DNA of 64,000 nucleotides from Gleimia europaea ACS-120-V-Col10b (GCF_000411155.1 NZ_KE150266.1:992001-1056000); one strand, 5' to 3'; counted from the stretch's first letter, positions 54,455 to 63,201 are shown. Notes: generated from the letters alone by a model not told the origin. A program made the numbers and translations.

Positions 54455-57223
54455 GTGGCTACCGCACTTTCACTCGATGAGATCCGCAGGCGCTGCACGA
54501 AGGTTGTTGCAGACTGGGCTGAGGAGCCCGGGGATGAGCGTCAGCAGGCGCAGTCGTTCATCAGGGACCTGCTTGGAGCGTTCGGGATCACGCAGACCAA
54601 GGCGGCTTTGTACGAGAAGCGCGCGAAGCGGACCTCAACTGGCAGACGCGGTTACATTGATGCGTTGATTCCCGGCCTAGCTCTTATTGAGATGAAATCC
54701 GCAGGGAGGGATCTTGAGGCTGCTGAAGCTCAAGCTCTGGACTACATGGAAGACCTGGGCGATATCGAACGCCCCAGCCGCGTTATTACTTCCGACTTCA
54801 AAACGATCCGAATTCTTGATATCGAAGCCGAGGACGGGGCCGACACTGTTCAATTTCCGCTAGAGGAACTGCCTTTGCACGCGGAAGACCTGGCGTTCCT
54901 CGCCGGCTTCCAAACCCGCGCTTTTGGCTCAGTAGAGCAAGAAAAAGCATCCATTCGGGCCGCGCAAATCATGGGGCGCCTATATTCAGAGCTTGAGAAA
55001 ACCGGATACTCTGAACACGAATCCTCCGTGTTCCTGGTTCGCTTACTGTTTGCTCTTTACGGTGACGATTCAGGTATGTGGGAGCGTGACCTGTTTTACG
55101 AATTCTTAGAGAAGCGAACGCGCGAGGACGGCACAGACCTCGGTGCACAGCTGGTAATGCTGTTCCAGATTATGAATCAGCCGGAAGCTGTCAGGCCGGC
55201 GAATATGGATTCGTTGCTTTCTCGATTCCCGTACGTAAATGGCGGAATTTTTGGAGAATCCACATCTATTCCCTATTTTGATTCAACAATGCGAGAGCTT
55301 TTGATTGAAGCCTGCATGTTCAACTGGTCAGAGATCAGCCCCGCAATTTTTGGCTCCCTATTCCAGTCCGTGAAAAGCGCGAAAGCCCGGCGGCAACTGG
55401 GTGAGCATTACACGACTGAGATCAACATTCTTAAAACCATTGAGCCCCTGTTCCTTGACGAACTCCGCACGGAATTCAAGACCTACTACCACGACGTAAA
55501 ACGACTTGAAAAACTGCGCAATGAAATCGGCCAGCTACAAATCATGGACCCCGCGTGTGGTTGTGGAAACTTCCTGGTGGTTGCATACCGTGAGCTACGC
55601 CAGCTTGACCTCGACATTTTAAAACGTCTTGAAGAACTGGACCCCAGTGCCGGCGGAACCCTCTTCTTTGAGCGCGAAAACCTAAACGTAAAACTGGAAA
55701 ACTTTGCGGGCATAGAAATTGAGGAATGGCCTGCCCGTATTGCACAAACCGCTTTGTATCTGGTGGATCACCAAGCGAACCAGAAGCTCGCAATGTCGCT
55801 GGGCGCTCCCCCAAAAACACTGCCGCTCGACAAAGTTGAATGCATCCACGTGGGCAACGCGCTACGCACTAACTGGGAGCAAGTTTTCCCACCTTCAGAT
55901 CGCGTGCGCATTGTTGGAAACCCTCCTTTTATTGGCCAGTACCTGCAAGGTGTAGACCAAACCGAAGACATGAAACTGGTGTGGGGTGACCTGTACGACG
56001 GTTACCTTGACTACGTTACCGGCTGGTATAAAAAGGCGGCAGACTACTTCCGGTTTGTCAACAACGGCCAGTTCGCTTTTGTGTCCACAAACTCGATCAC
56101 GCAAGGCCAACCTGTACCATCCCTGTTTGGTCCGCTGTTCAGCAATGGTTGGCGCATAAAGTTTGCGCACCAAACCTTCTCATGGAGTTCCGAAGCCGCT
56201 GACGCCGCTGCCGTTCACTGCGTAATCATTGGCATGGACAAGAAACGTCGCGGAAACGCGACCCTCTACACCTACACAGACATTAAAGGCGAACCCACCG
56301 CAGTTCCGGCCAAAAATATCAACGCCTATTTGGTGGACGCACCCAACCTATTTGTGAAGAAGCGTTCAAATCCACTATCCGCTTTTGTTCCAAAGGTTTC
56401 TTACGGCTCGAAACCTGTTGACGGTAGAAATCTCATTGTCGATGTGGCAGAGTACGCCCGAATAAAAGATGACCCCATTGCAACGAAGTATTTGCGGAAA
56501 TTTGTAGGTGCTCGCGAGCTACTACATGGTGAAGACCGTTGGTGCTTGTGGCTCGAAGATGCTACCCCAGCAGATATTCAACGCTCAGGTATATTACGTG
56601 ACAGGTTGAACGCTGTTCGAGAGTTTCGGCTCAGCAGCAAAAAACAGGCGACAAGAGATCTTGCAGATAGTCCACATTTATTTGCTGAACGTAGACAACC
56701 TACGCAACCCTACCTCTGCATCCCAGCTCACGTTTCGGAAACACGCCTATTCTTTCTAACTCAGAGATTCGAGGCAGATGTCATCTCGGGAAACGCAAAC
56801 TTCGTCGCTGTTGACCCCGACGGCTACCTATTCGGAATAGTTTCTTCATCCATGTTCATCACTTGGCAGAAAACCATTGGGGGCAGACTAGAATCTCGTC
56901 TTCGCTTCTCAAACACCGTGGTATGGAATAACTTCCCGCTACCAGAAGTTTCTGAAAATCTGCGCGCCGAGATCATCGCTGGCGGCCAAGCCATCATCGA
57001 CGCACGGAACCTACACCCCGAACGTTCCCTAGCAGACCATTACAACCCACTCGCAATGAGCCCGCAGCTCCTAGCCGCACACCGAAAACTAGACAAAGCA
57101 GTAGACCGAGCCTTCCGCCAAAAACCATTCAACTCAAACGAAGAACGCCTCGAAACCCTACTCAACTCCTACCTCAAAATGACGGAAAACGACGCGCTCA
57201 TCAAAACCAAACGCCGCCGCTAA
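54455..57223 (+). CDS. MmeI-like fused restriction-modification enzyme (type IIL)
   Basis: GGAGG precedes the GTG start. The 922-residue protein has a nuclease-like N-terminus (GYIDALIPGLALIEMKSAGRDL, D-x(n)-E-x-K) and a helical connector. The adenine methyltransferase has motif I IMDPACGCGNFLVVAYREL and motif IV RIVGNPPFIG. A C-terminal target-recognition region and helical bundle end in a basic tail. Type IIL enzymes cut and methylate with a single polypeptide that reads one DNA strand. It is flanked by repeats R1 and R2 and by two deleted relatives. All key motifs are present, so activity is plausible. Confidence 0.9.
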   Translation: MATALSLDEIRRRCTKVVADWAEEPGDERQQAQSFIRDLLGAFGITQTKAALYEKRAKRTSTGRRGYIDALIPGLALIEMKSAGRDLEAAEAQALDYMEDLGDIERPSRVITSDFKTIRILDIEAEDGADTVQFPLEELPLHAEDLAFLAGFQTRAFGSVEQEKASIRAAQIMGRLYSELEKTGYSEHESSVFLVRLLFALYGDDSGMWERDLFYEFLEKRTREDGTDLGAQLVMLFQIMNQPEAVRPANMDSLLSRFPYVNGGIFGESTSIPYFDSTMRELLIEACMFNWSEISPAIFGSLFQSVKSAKARRQLGEHYTTEINILKTIEPLFLDELRTEFKTYYHDVKRLEKLRNEIGQLQIMDPACGCGNFLVVAYRELRQLDLDILKRLEELDPSAGGTLFFERENLNVKLENFAGIEIEEWPARIAQTALYLVDHQANQKLAMSLGAPPKTLPLDKVECIHVGNALRTNWEQVFPPSDRVRIVGNPPFIGQYLQGVDQTEDMKLVWGDLYDGYLDYVTGWYKKAADYFRFVNNGQFAFVSTNSITQGQPVPSLFGPLFSNGWRIKFAHQTFSWSSEAADAAAVHCVIIGMDKKRRGNATLYTYTDIKGEPTAVPAKNINAYLVDAPNLFVKKRSNPLSAFVPKVSYGSKPVDGRNLIVDVAEYARIKDDPIATKYLRKFVGARELLHGEDRWCLWLEDATPADIQRSGILRDRLNAVREFRLSSKKQATRDLADSPHLFAERRQPTQPYLCIPAHVSETRLFFLTQRFEADVISGNANFVAVDPDGYLFGIVSSSMFITWQKTIGGRLESRLRFSNTVVWNNFPLPEVSENLRAEIIAGGQAIIDARNLHPERSLADHYNPLAMSPQLLAAHRKLDKAVDRAFRQKPFNSNEERLETLLNSYLKMTENDALIKTKRRR

Positions 57224-57279
57224 CCCCAGACACCCGGACAGCTTCGGGCCAATTACTTCATGAAAGGAGGGCGACTGTC

Positions 57280-57564
57280 TTGTATGGCAACGATGACGAC
57301 TACACATACCATTTCAAGGACCAAATCAGCCAAGATCAAATAAAGCCAATACTTCGCGATCTTGAATGGATCATAAAGCCCTCTGCATTTCCTGACTACA
57401 TGAGCGAGATTTATGTTATTGGTTCTCACAACATTGACGATGTCTTAGCACGCTTACGAAAAGCAGGATTGGATCCTATACCGGAAACCATTGCTGAGGA
57501 ACCCTGGGTTTATCGTCCGGATGAAGAAACTATTGAAGAATATGTGGCTAGATGCGGCTTGTAA
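57280..57564 (+). CDS. Hypothetical small acidic protein
   Basis: The frame starts at TTG nine bases after AGGAGG. The 94-residue product is acidic, with no helix for membrane insertion and no recognised family; IYVIGSHNIDDVLARLRKAGLD and a C-terminal EETIEEYVARCGL suggest a small alpha/beta fold. It follows the MmeI-like gene by 56 bases and is convergent with another small acidic gene. It could be an immunity or accessory protein (guess). Confidence 0.55.
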   Translation: MYGNDDDYTYHFKDQISQDQIKPILRDLEWIIKPSAFPDYMSEIYVIGSHNIDDVLARLRKAGLDPIPETIAEEPWVYRPDEETIEEYVARCGL

Positions 57565-57611
57565 GCTAATCGACTAATAAAGTTCGCCCACCCCAACAGG
57601 GAAGGGTTTAG

Positions 57612-57878
57612 CTACTGACGCAGGTAAATCTCTTCAAGATCAGCAAAGTCTTCGTCTAGGTAGTCGCCTGGCTGGCCGACCTGTTTGAACAGTTCATACA
57701 GGTGGTCCGGCAACTTCACATCATGGTTTATAAGAGTGTCTGAAGCCGATGATATTGCAGCGGCCGGATCATACTTATAGAGGTACTCAAGTTCTTCTAA
57801 ACCCGACTCACCATCATCTCGAACTTGATCTGCAATTGGGAACAATCCCTTAGCCAACTGCTCATAAATCTCACGCAT
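57612..57878 (-). CDS. Hypothetical small acidic protein
   Basis: The 88-residue product is strongly acidic (RDDGESGLEELEYLYKYD; DYLDEDFADLEEIYLRQ) and probably helical. The family is not recognised. It faces the gene at 57280 tail to tail across 47 bases. Its charge resembles toxin-immunity or nuclease-inhibitor proteins, but no toxin partner is evident. Confidence 0.5.
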   Translation of the reverse strand: MREIYEQLAKGLFPIADQVRDDGESGLEELEYLYKYDPAAAISSASDTLINHDVKLPDHLYELFKQVGQPGDYLDEDFADLEEIYLRQ

Positions 57879-58009
57879 ACTACCTACTATATTTCGCCAC
57901 TGGAAACGCTGACGTTATTCGTGTCTTTGTTGTATGCGTCATTTTGTTGGTTCTTATTTAGCCAGAGGTTTCTAACACTCATCGAGGTGAAAAAGCTCTA
58001 GCTGGGAAG

Positions 58010-58305
58010 CCTTTTCCAGCTTCCCACTTAACACACTGCTTTGGGAAACTGAGCGGGAAGCATGCCGAATGTTCTCCAGGGGGTGCGAAGCCTGAATAGC
58101 ACGGTTTTAGCGCGTCTACTACGAGTCAGCAGGCAAGCACAACGTTAACAGTCGATATGAGCGAAAAGGCAGTTTCAGAGCGAGGACGCGCCTGGCTTGC
58201 TCCGCTTCCAAATTATTGGCCGTAGCCCCGGCTAATATTGCGTTAGACAATTAGGAAGGCGATGTGGCCACCACACTTTCACTCGATGAGATCCGCAGGC
58301 GCTGT
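58010..58305. repeat. Repeat R2: diverged copy of R1
   Basis: It shares GCACGGTTTTAGCGCGTCT, GTTTCAGAGCGAGGACGCGC and CACTTTCACTCGATGAGATC with R1 over about 300 bases, while the hairpin part is more diverged. R1 and R2 box the MmeI-like gene and the two small acidic genes. Confidence 0.8.
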
Positions 58306-58380
58306 AAAAAGTATGCGAAACTGCGCGACGCGATCGGGTAGCTCCAGGTCATGGAAACCTTCATGACACGCCGGATGTAA
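58264..58380 (+). pseudogene. Second internally deleted MmeI-like gene copy
   Basis: From the GTG at 58264 the first 14 codons (ATTLSLDEIRRRC) copy the intact gene's start. They are fused directly to KYAKLRDAIG-stop-LQVM, which aligns with EKLRNEIGQLQIM, about 330 residues further into the intact protein. The stop replaces CAG by TAG. A large internal deletion plus a nonsense change created this fragment. Confidence 0.75.
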
Positions 58381-58457
58381 ACGCGCGTGAAATACGATTT
58401 AGCCGCTTGATTGGTTCAACCAACGTCGGTTGGAACCGAATGAGGTGAGATATAGCA

Positions 58458-60217
58458 ATGAGGCCTTGCAACGTAGATGGGTGTAGCCGTTCTGGAGCGT
58501 TTGTCACGAGAACCAAACCGACGTGGTGCCTCGTTCATCTTCGCGAAATCTATGGTGAAGGAGGCCTGACACTGCTGGAGGATTTCACGAAGTCATCTGC
58601 CTACTTACTTACTAGGTGTATACAATGTGGGTTCGAAGCGCACTACCGCTTTGACTACGTACTTGATCGGCTTGATGATGGCGAGGCAGTTTGCCGAGCG
58701 TGTTACTGGCGTGCTTGGGCAAAGAGTGCACGTGCCCTGGCTGGTATCACCGATGACCCGGTGAGTATTTCCGCTATCCGGAAGAAGGCTGAAGAGAATG
58801 GGTACACCTATCTTGGTCCTCTAACGAACCCCAGTTTGGCAGACGATCCGCACGCCACTCGCTGCAACTTTTGTGGGCGGATCGCAGCACTGCGAAGCGA
58901 AGATATTGGTTGGGGTTGCCCCTGCCGACGTAACCCCAAAACAGCTACGGCAGGGACTAAGAAAGCCCGAGGCGCAAACCTGTTGAAGAACTCAGACAAT
59001 CGAGCAATTAGCTGGTGGGATCATCAACGCAACGAAGAATCATTGTGGAACACTGCGAAACTAAAAGGGCGGCAGGAAGCATGGTGGATCTGCCCTGAAG
59101 GGCACTCATTTCAGGCTCGCATCCTTGACGTTACAAACAAGAACTTCTCCTGTCCCCAGTGCGCCTCGCTTCGGCAAGCTGCTCAGGAAAGAGAGATTGC
59201 CGCGCTCACTGGAAAGACTATCGCGGACGTGCCTGTACTTTTATCGGCATGGGATGATGATACCCCGCCGGATACGGTGCCAGTAATCCAGAACCACTGG
59301 GGTCCCGGCTATAAATTTCGATGCCCGGCGGGGCACCGCAACACCCGGGACCCGCGCAGCTACTTCTTCGGCGGCTGTTCTGCGTGCAAGGCGATTGAGA
59401 CGCGCAAAGCTAACGCGAAAGCTGCGGATGCAGATCCATCGTCAAGCCGTTTGACGCCCGAAATCAGCAGTCAATGGCACCCGACGAGAAACGGCAACCT
59501 TCGACTCGCAGAAATTTCGCCGGAGTCTCGTCGTACAGTCTGGTGGCAAGACCCTGTGTGCGGTCACGAGTTTCAAGCCACGCCACGTGAACGCGACAAG
59601 TACGACAGATGGCGGTGCCCTATCTGTCGTACGATCCTTGACTCACTGGCATATCACTATCCGGAGCTGGCCGAGGAATGGTCCCCGGAGAATCAATTAT
59701 CTCCATGGATGATTCGACCAAACACAACGCAATTAGAAGTAGTCCCACTTTGGGTTTGCAGGAACGAAGCAAGCCATGTCTGGCGTGCTATGCCAAGCGC
59801 ACGAGTAAACGGGTCACGATGCCCGGAATGTCTCGAAAACGGAAAATCACAAATCGAGCTTGAATACTATTCGTCGGCGCTAGCGCACTGGGGAAATGCT
59901 AAATCGGGGCCGCGAATCCATTCAAAGAACTTCAAAACGCACTCATCTTGGACCGTTGACTTTTGGTCAGCCTTCCTTCAGGCAAACGCCTCATCATCGA
60001 ATATGACGGCTGCTACTGGCACCGAGACAAGGCCGACATCGACCACAACAAGAGCATGGATCTGCTAGCTGAGAGATTCATACTCGTTCGTCTAAGAGAA
60101 GCACCACTGTCGTCATTGAAGATCTCGCATCCGAACTACTACGAAGTGACCGTCTACACGACCGCCCAGGATCCAGATAGTGACGTGGCACGGATTGCTG
60201 ATCTAGTCAGGGAATGA
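58458..60217 (+). pseudogene. Zinc-ribbon protein with C-terminal Vsr-like nuclease, split by a frameshift
   Basis: The first frame (58458-60068) encodes at least six zinc-ribbon or treble-clef units (CIQCGFEAHY...CRACYWRAW; CNFCGRIAAL; CPEGHSFQARI...CPQCAS; CPICRTI; CPECLENG) separated by W-H/E-rich segments. At a run of four Ts near 59960 the frame should shift by one base into LVSLPSGKRLIIEYDGCYWH and RFILVRLREAPL, the core of a Vsr-like restriction-endonuclease fold. Proteins with this arrangement are found in defence contexts. The 536-residue zinc part may still be made, but the nuclease would be lost. Confidence 0.75.
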
Positions 60218-60409
60218 GCGAATTAGTCTGGGACCGCCCAGCTCGAAACACAAAGTAGGTCGCCCTCTCAGTGACCTCTGTGCGGTTGAGGAGGGTGTAC
60301 CAGCGGAATGGGCCGTGTTGCCCTGCATGCCGCTGAGGGTGGCGGCATGCAGGGCAAAGGGGGTGTTCACGGGGTGACCTCCTGAAAATCGTGGTTGAAG
60401 TATTTGATT
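60218..60409. other. Non-coding region with a perfect 16-bp stem
   Basis: TTGCCCTGCATGCCGC and its complement form a perfect stem around an eight-base loop at 60318-60357. No T tract follows on either strand. The region otherwise appears decayed. Confidence 0.4.
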
Positions 60410-60614
60410 GGCAGTTCAAGATCGTGAGCCCAGTCGTCTCAAGGTGGTAGTGAGTGACGATTCCCTTGCAGTGACGCGCCAGTTCATCTTTCGTATTGGC
60501 GTAGCGGAGGGCGGTAGCCACGTCCTTGCCACACAACAGGATCTATCCGCCCGAGGTGAGGGTTCGGATCGTGTCGAACTCGTGGTAGGTGAACGCAAGT
60601 AGCGCGGTAGCCAT
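60410..60614 (-). pseudogene. Phage antirepressor (BRO-N) remnant
   Basis: ATG at 60614 with AAGGAG upstream opens MATALLAFTYHEFDTIRTLTSGG and then hits a stop. In the adjacent frame ILLCGKDVATALRYANTKDE continues, matching the BRO-N pattern (F-x-x-x-x-I-R-T-L ... K-D-V-A-x-A-L-x-Y-x-N). Only about 65 residues remain. It indicates a phage contribution to the island. Confidence 0.65.
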
Positions 60615-60624
60615 GATCGGCTCC

Positions 60625-60647
60625 TTGTCTGAGAGTCGGGTAGACAA
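60625..60647. promoter_or_regulatory. Operator-like inverted repeat upstream of antirepressor remnant
   Basis: TTGTCT-N11-AGACAA lies ten bases before the antirepressor ATG, in the position of a phage-type regulatory site. Confidence 0.4.
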
Positions 60648-60719
60648 TCGCGGGCGTGGGATGCGCCATGCTCTCACCTGGCAGTCACGGCAGGCACGGA
60701 AACTGGACACGGTGTGAGG

Positions 60720-60910
60720 AATGCTCTCGCCCGTACGTCCCCGAGGCCCGGCGAATCCGGGCGGGTCAGAGGGCACACTGGTGTGTGAATGTACCGATGG
60801 CTCCGTGCCCCGTGCTATTGCTTCGGCGCCATCAACCGGGTAGCCTTGTAACCAACATGACCGGTTCCGCTGCCCGCCTCGGTGGGAGTCCAGGGCCGGT
60901 CTTCGTTTTT
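60720..60910 (+). ncRNA. Candidate structured RNA upstream of AbiF gene
   Basis: The gap before the Abi gene carries several potential stems: GCCCGG/CCGGGC near 60746-60762, GGGCAC/GTGCCC near 60770-60810, GATGGC/GCCATC near 60796-60832. A final hairpin with outer arms GACCGG/CCGGTC (60859-60901) is followed by TTCGTTTTT, an intrinsic-terminator layout 15 bases before the gene. No open frame explains it. AbiF genes are known to be accompanied by a conserved structured RNA (abiF motif), so this is a candidate. The 5' end and exact fold are uncertain and no clear promoter was identified. Confidence 0.45.
60859..60910 (+). terminator. Terminator-like hairpin just before AbiF gene
   Basis: Outer stem GACCGG/CCGGTC with an inner CCCGCC/GGTGGG stem, followed by a T-rich run at 60902-60910. 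Confidence 0.55.
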
Positions 60911-60924
60911 CGTATCAAACAGGG

Positions 60925-61848
60925 GTGCGCGTGGAGCAGGTGAAGCAGTTCAAGACCTACAGTGAACAGGTCGAATTGCTTCGTCAGCGTGGGATGCGAG
61001 TGAATGATCCCCAGCATGCTGAGACGTTGCTGGCGCGATTGAACTACTACCGCTTGTCCGGATACTGGTACCCGATGCGTCGTTTCTCCCAAGGCAACGG
61101 CACTGCCCGAGATGAATTCGTTGAGGGAGCATCGTTTGACCTGGTGGTAGCCCTCTATGGGTTTGATGAACAATTGCGCCACAGCGTGTTCATCGAGCTT
61201 GATCGCGTGGAGTTGGCTATTCGAACCAAGCTCGGTCACGAACTGGGTCGCCTTGACCCGCTGATCTATTTGGATCCCCAGCGTTTGAGTGCCCGGGCAC
61301 GGCAGCGAAACAAAGACGGGCGTAGCGTGCACGAGGTGTGGTTGAGAAAGTACCAGTCGGCATTGAAAGCGTCGAAGGAGGACTTCGTCGCCCACCACAA
61401 ATCCAAATATGGCGGGACTCTACCCATCTGGGCAGCTGTCGAAATCATGGATTGGGGGATGCTGTCGTACCTGTACGGCATGTCACCCAATATCGTGCGC
61501 AAACGGATTGCCGAGCCCTGCGGCCTAACCGGTCCTCAGCTTGAATCATGGATGAAATCCTTGAATATTCTGCGTAATTATGCAGCTCATCATGCAAGAA
61601 TGTTCAACCGTGTTTACGACATCAAACCGAAACTGAACAATGACGTCAGGCTGGCTCCGGTAGCTAGAGGGATGAATCGCGTGTTCGGGCAGCTCTCCCT
61701 TATCCAATACTTGCACCGCCAACTGGACTTGTCTCCAGCCGACCGACTACCGAAGCTGTTCGACACTTACCCGCACAATCCCATCGTGCCGTTTTCTCGC
61801 ATAGGCGCACCTGACAACTGGCGCGAGTTGCCTCTTTGGCGCGTCTAA
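60925..61848 (+). CDS. AbiF/Abi_2-family abortive infection protein
   Basis: The 307-residue protein has the Abi_2 hallmarks: RLNYYRLSGYWYPMR near residue 40 and FDEQLRHSVFIELDRVELAIRTKLGHEL near 85-100. Two RX4H motifs of HEPN RNases are visible, RTKLGH and RNYAAH (LNILRNYAAHHARMFNR). Start codons are GTG at 60925 or shortly after; none has a strong ribosome site. AbiD/AbiF proteins halt growth on phage infection, and recent work links AbiF with a partner RNA to the ancestry of Cas13. The structured region just upstream would be the partner RNA here (inference). Confidence 0.88.
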   Translation: MRVEQVKQFKTYSEQVELLRQRGMRVNDPQHAETLLARLNYYRLSGYWYPMRRFSQGNGTARDEFVEGASFDLVVALYGFDEQLRHSVFIELDRVELAIRTKLGHELGRLDPLIYLDPQRLSARARQRNKDGRSVHEVWLRKYQSALKASKEDFVAHHKSKYGGTLPIWAAVEIMDWGMLSYLYGMSPNIVRKRIAEPCGLTGPQLESWMKSLNILRNYAAHHARMFNRVYDIKPKLNNDVRLAPVARGMNRVFGQLSLIQYLHRQLDLSPADRLPKLFDTYPHNPIVPFSRIGAPDNWRELPLWRV

Positions 61849-61902
61849 TCCTTGCGGTAGTAGTCGCATTCGTAGCCATCGCCACGAATTGGGTTCCCTT
61901 GT

Positions 61903-62910
61903 TTAGTTCAGCTTCAGGACTTGAGAAAAGCGATGCGCTAAGTCTTCAAGATAATCGCGGCGTTTAAGACGCGCCAGCCACTGTGGCGGTATCGCTTCCA
62001 CCTTGGTGTAAGCCGCTCCGGCAATTGTCGCGTAAGTATCAGTATCGAAGCCAAAGTTCACCGCAGTCTGCATAGCCTCACGGTACGTATCGGCATGAAG
62101 GAGAGAATAAAAGACAATTTCTAACGTATCGACCACGTAGCCAGTCGCATTGAAATCACTTGGCGTAAGCCCGATTAGCTCTGCACTCAAGATCCGCCTA
62201 TGTGCCGCCAGAGCTGTTTGCCACTCTTTGTCACCCGGCAACCAGTCCTCGTAAGGAAGAACAATAGCCGCTCGATACGCCTTCTCTACATCGTCTCCGC
62301 GAAGAATTGCGCGAAGAAACTCACCATAGATGATGCAGGAAAGCGGTGAAATAGCGTGACCATGAGTGACGCGGGAAGCCTTACTAATGGTCTCCCACCT
62401 CTCTTCACGGCCAGCTTGCTTCGCTAACAGGTAGAGCACCACAGGGAAGATACGCATAAGCGCGCCATTGCCATTATCGCGCTCACGAGTTCCACCACAT
62501 TCAAGCGCCGGCACACCATTCTCAAAGCGACCAATCGCCATAGCAACAGTGCCGCCCAGACCAAAAGGAAAGTCGAGCGCGCTATATTCTCCTTTTTCCC
62601 ACCACGCCACAAACTGATTCATCAGGTCAGTAAAATCCAGTTCGCCACCAGTGCGGATAATGGATTCCATCGTAGCCACGGCCATTGAAGTATCGTCACT
62701 CCAGGCTCCGGCAGGAATTTTCTGCCCCCAATGGGAGTTAACCGGAATATCATCACCAGAACCACGCATCGTGTCCAATGAATACTGCGCTATTTCATCT
62801 GCCAAGAGAAACTCGAAAGGAACTCCGAAAGCATCACCAGTAGCAGCCCCCAGCAACATCGCTTTTACCCGAGCTGCAGAGAGTTCATTTCGTTTGTCTA
62901 ACTCACTCAT
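61903..62910 (-). CDS. ADP-ribosylglycohydrolase family protein
   Basis: The 335-residue protein has all DraG/ARH signatures: LLGAATGDAFGVPFEF, GAWSDDTSMAVAT (metal-binding Thr-Asp-Asp type site), DNGNGALMRI, VTHGHA, and the C-terminal NFGFDTDTYATIAGAAY. It removes ADP-ribose from proteins or nucleic acids. It is convergent with the AbiF gene. In a defence island it might oppose a phage or host ADP-ribosyltransferase, but no transferase gene is in the window. Confidence 0.9.
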   Translation of the reverse strand: MSELDKRNELSAARVKAMLLGAATGDAFGVPFEFLLADEIAQYSLDTMRGSGDDIPVNSHWGQKIPAGAWSDDTSMAVATMESIIRTGGELDFTDLMNQFVAWWEKGEYSALDFPFGLGGTVAMAIGRFENGVPALECGGTRERDNGNGALMRIFPVVLYLLAKQAGREERWETISKASRVTHGHAISPLSCIIYGEFLRAILRGDDVEKAYRAAIVLPYEDWLPGDKEWQTALAAHRRILSAELIGLTPSDFNATGYVVDTLEIVFYSLLHADTYREAMQTAVNFGFDTDTYATIAGAAYTKVEAIPPQWLARLKRRDYLEDLAHRFSQVLKLN

Positions 62911-63027
62911 GACTACCTCATCCTAGTTGTCATTAAGACCCTGCTACCGAGCTAAAAGCACGCGCTTCCAATACGGTTCGCGCTTGATAACGTCTTCCAA
63001 TTTAATTTCGTGTCGAAAACTCGACGA
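62911..63027. other. Intergenic region
   Basis: Upstream of the ADP-ribosylglycohydrolase gene; contains its presumed promoter, not assigned. No other feature recognised. Confidence 0.3.
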
Positions 63028-63201
63028 TTAAGTACCGAAAATATCGACGAGGTATAGCTCCCCTTCTTGGGCTTTGCGTAGCTCCAGCTTACGATACTCA
63101 CCCGCGAGGTTACGTAGGCCAGCGTATGAGACCCAGCGCTGCCACAACCCACGTGCATTGCCGGATGCGGAACCAATATAAGGTTTCCCGGTGTGTCGAA
63201 T
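63028..63201 (-). pseudogene. GIY-YIG nuclease fragment
   Basis: The frame reads HTGKPYIGSASGNARGLWQR then WVSYAGLRNLAGEYRKLELR to a TAA at 63028-63030; HTGK-x-YIGSA is the core of GIY-YIG nucleases. A stop lies just upstream, so the N-terminal part is missing. It is a short remnant at the right edge of the island. Confidence 0.6.

Noticed and set aside
50436..63201. CRISPR array near the AbiF/restriction genes
   Set aside because: Repeats are long, few and irregularly spaced; no run of short direct repeats with uniform spacers and no cas gene.
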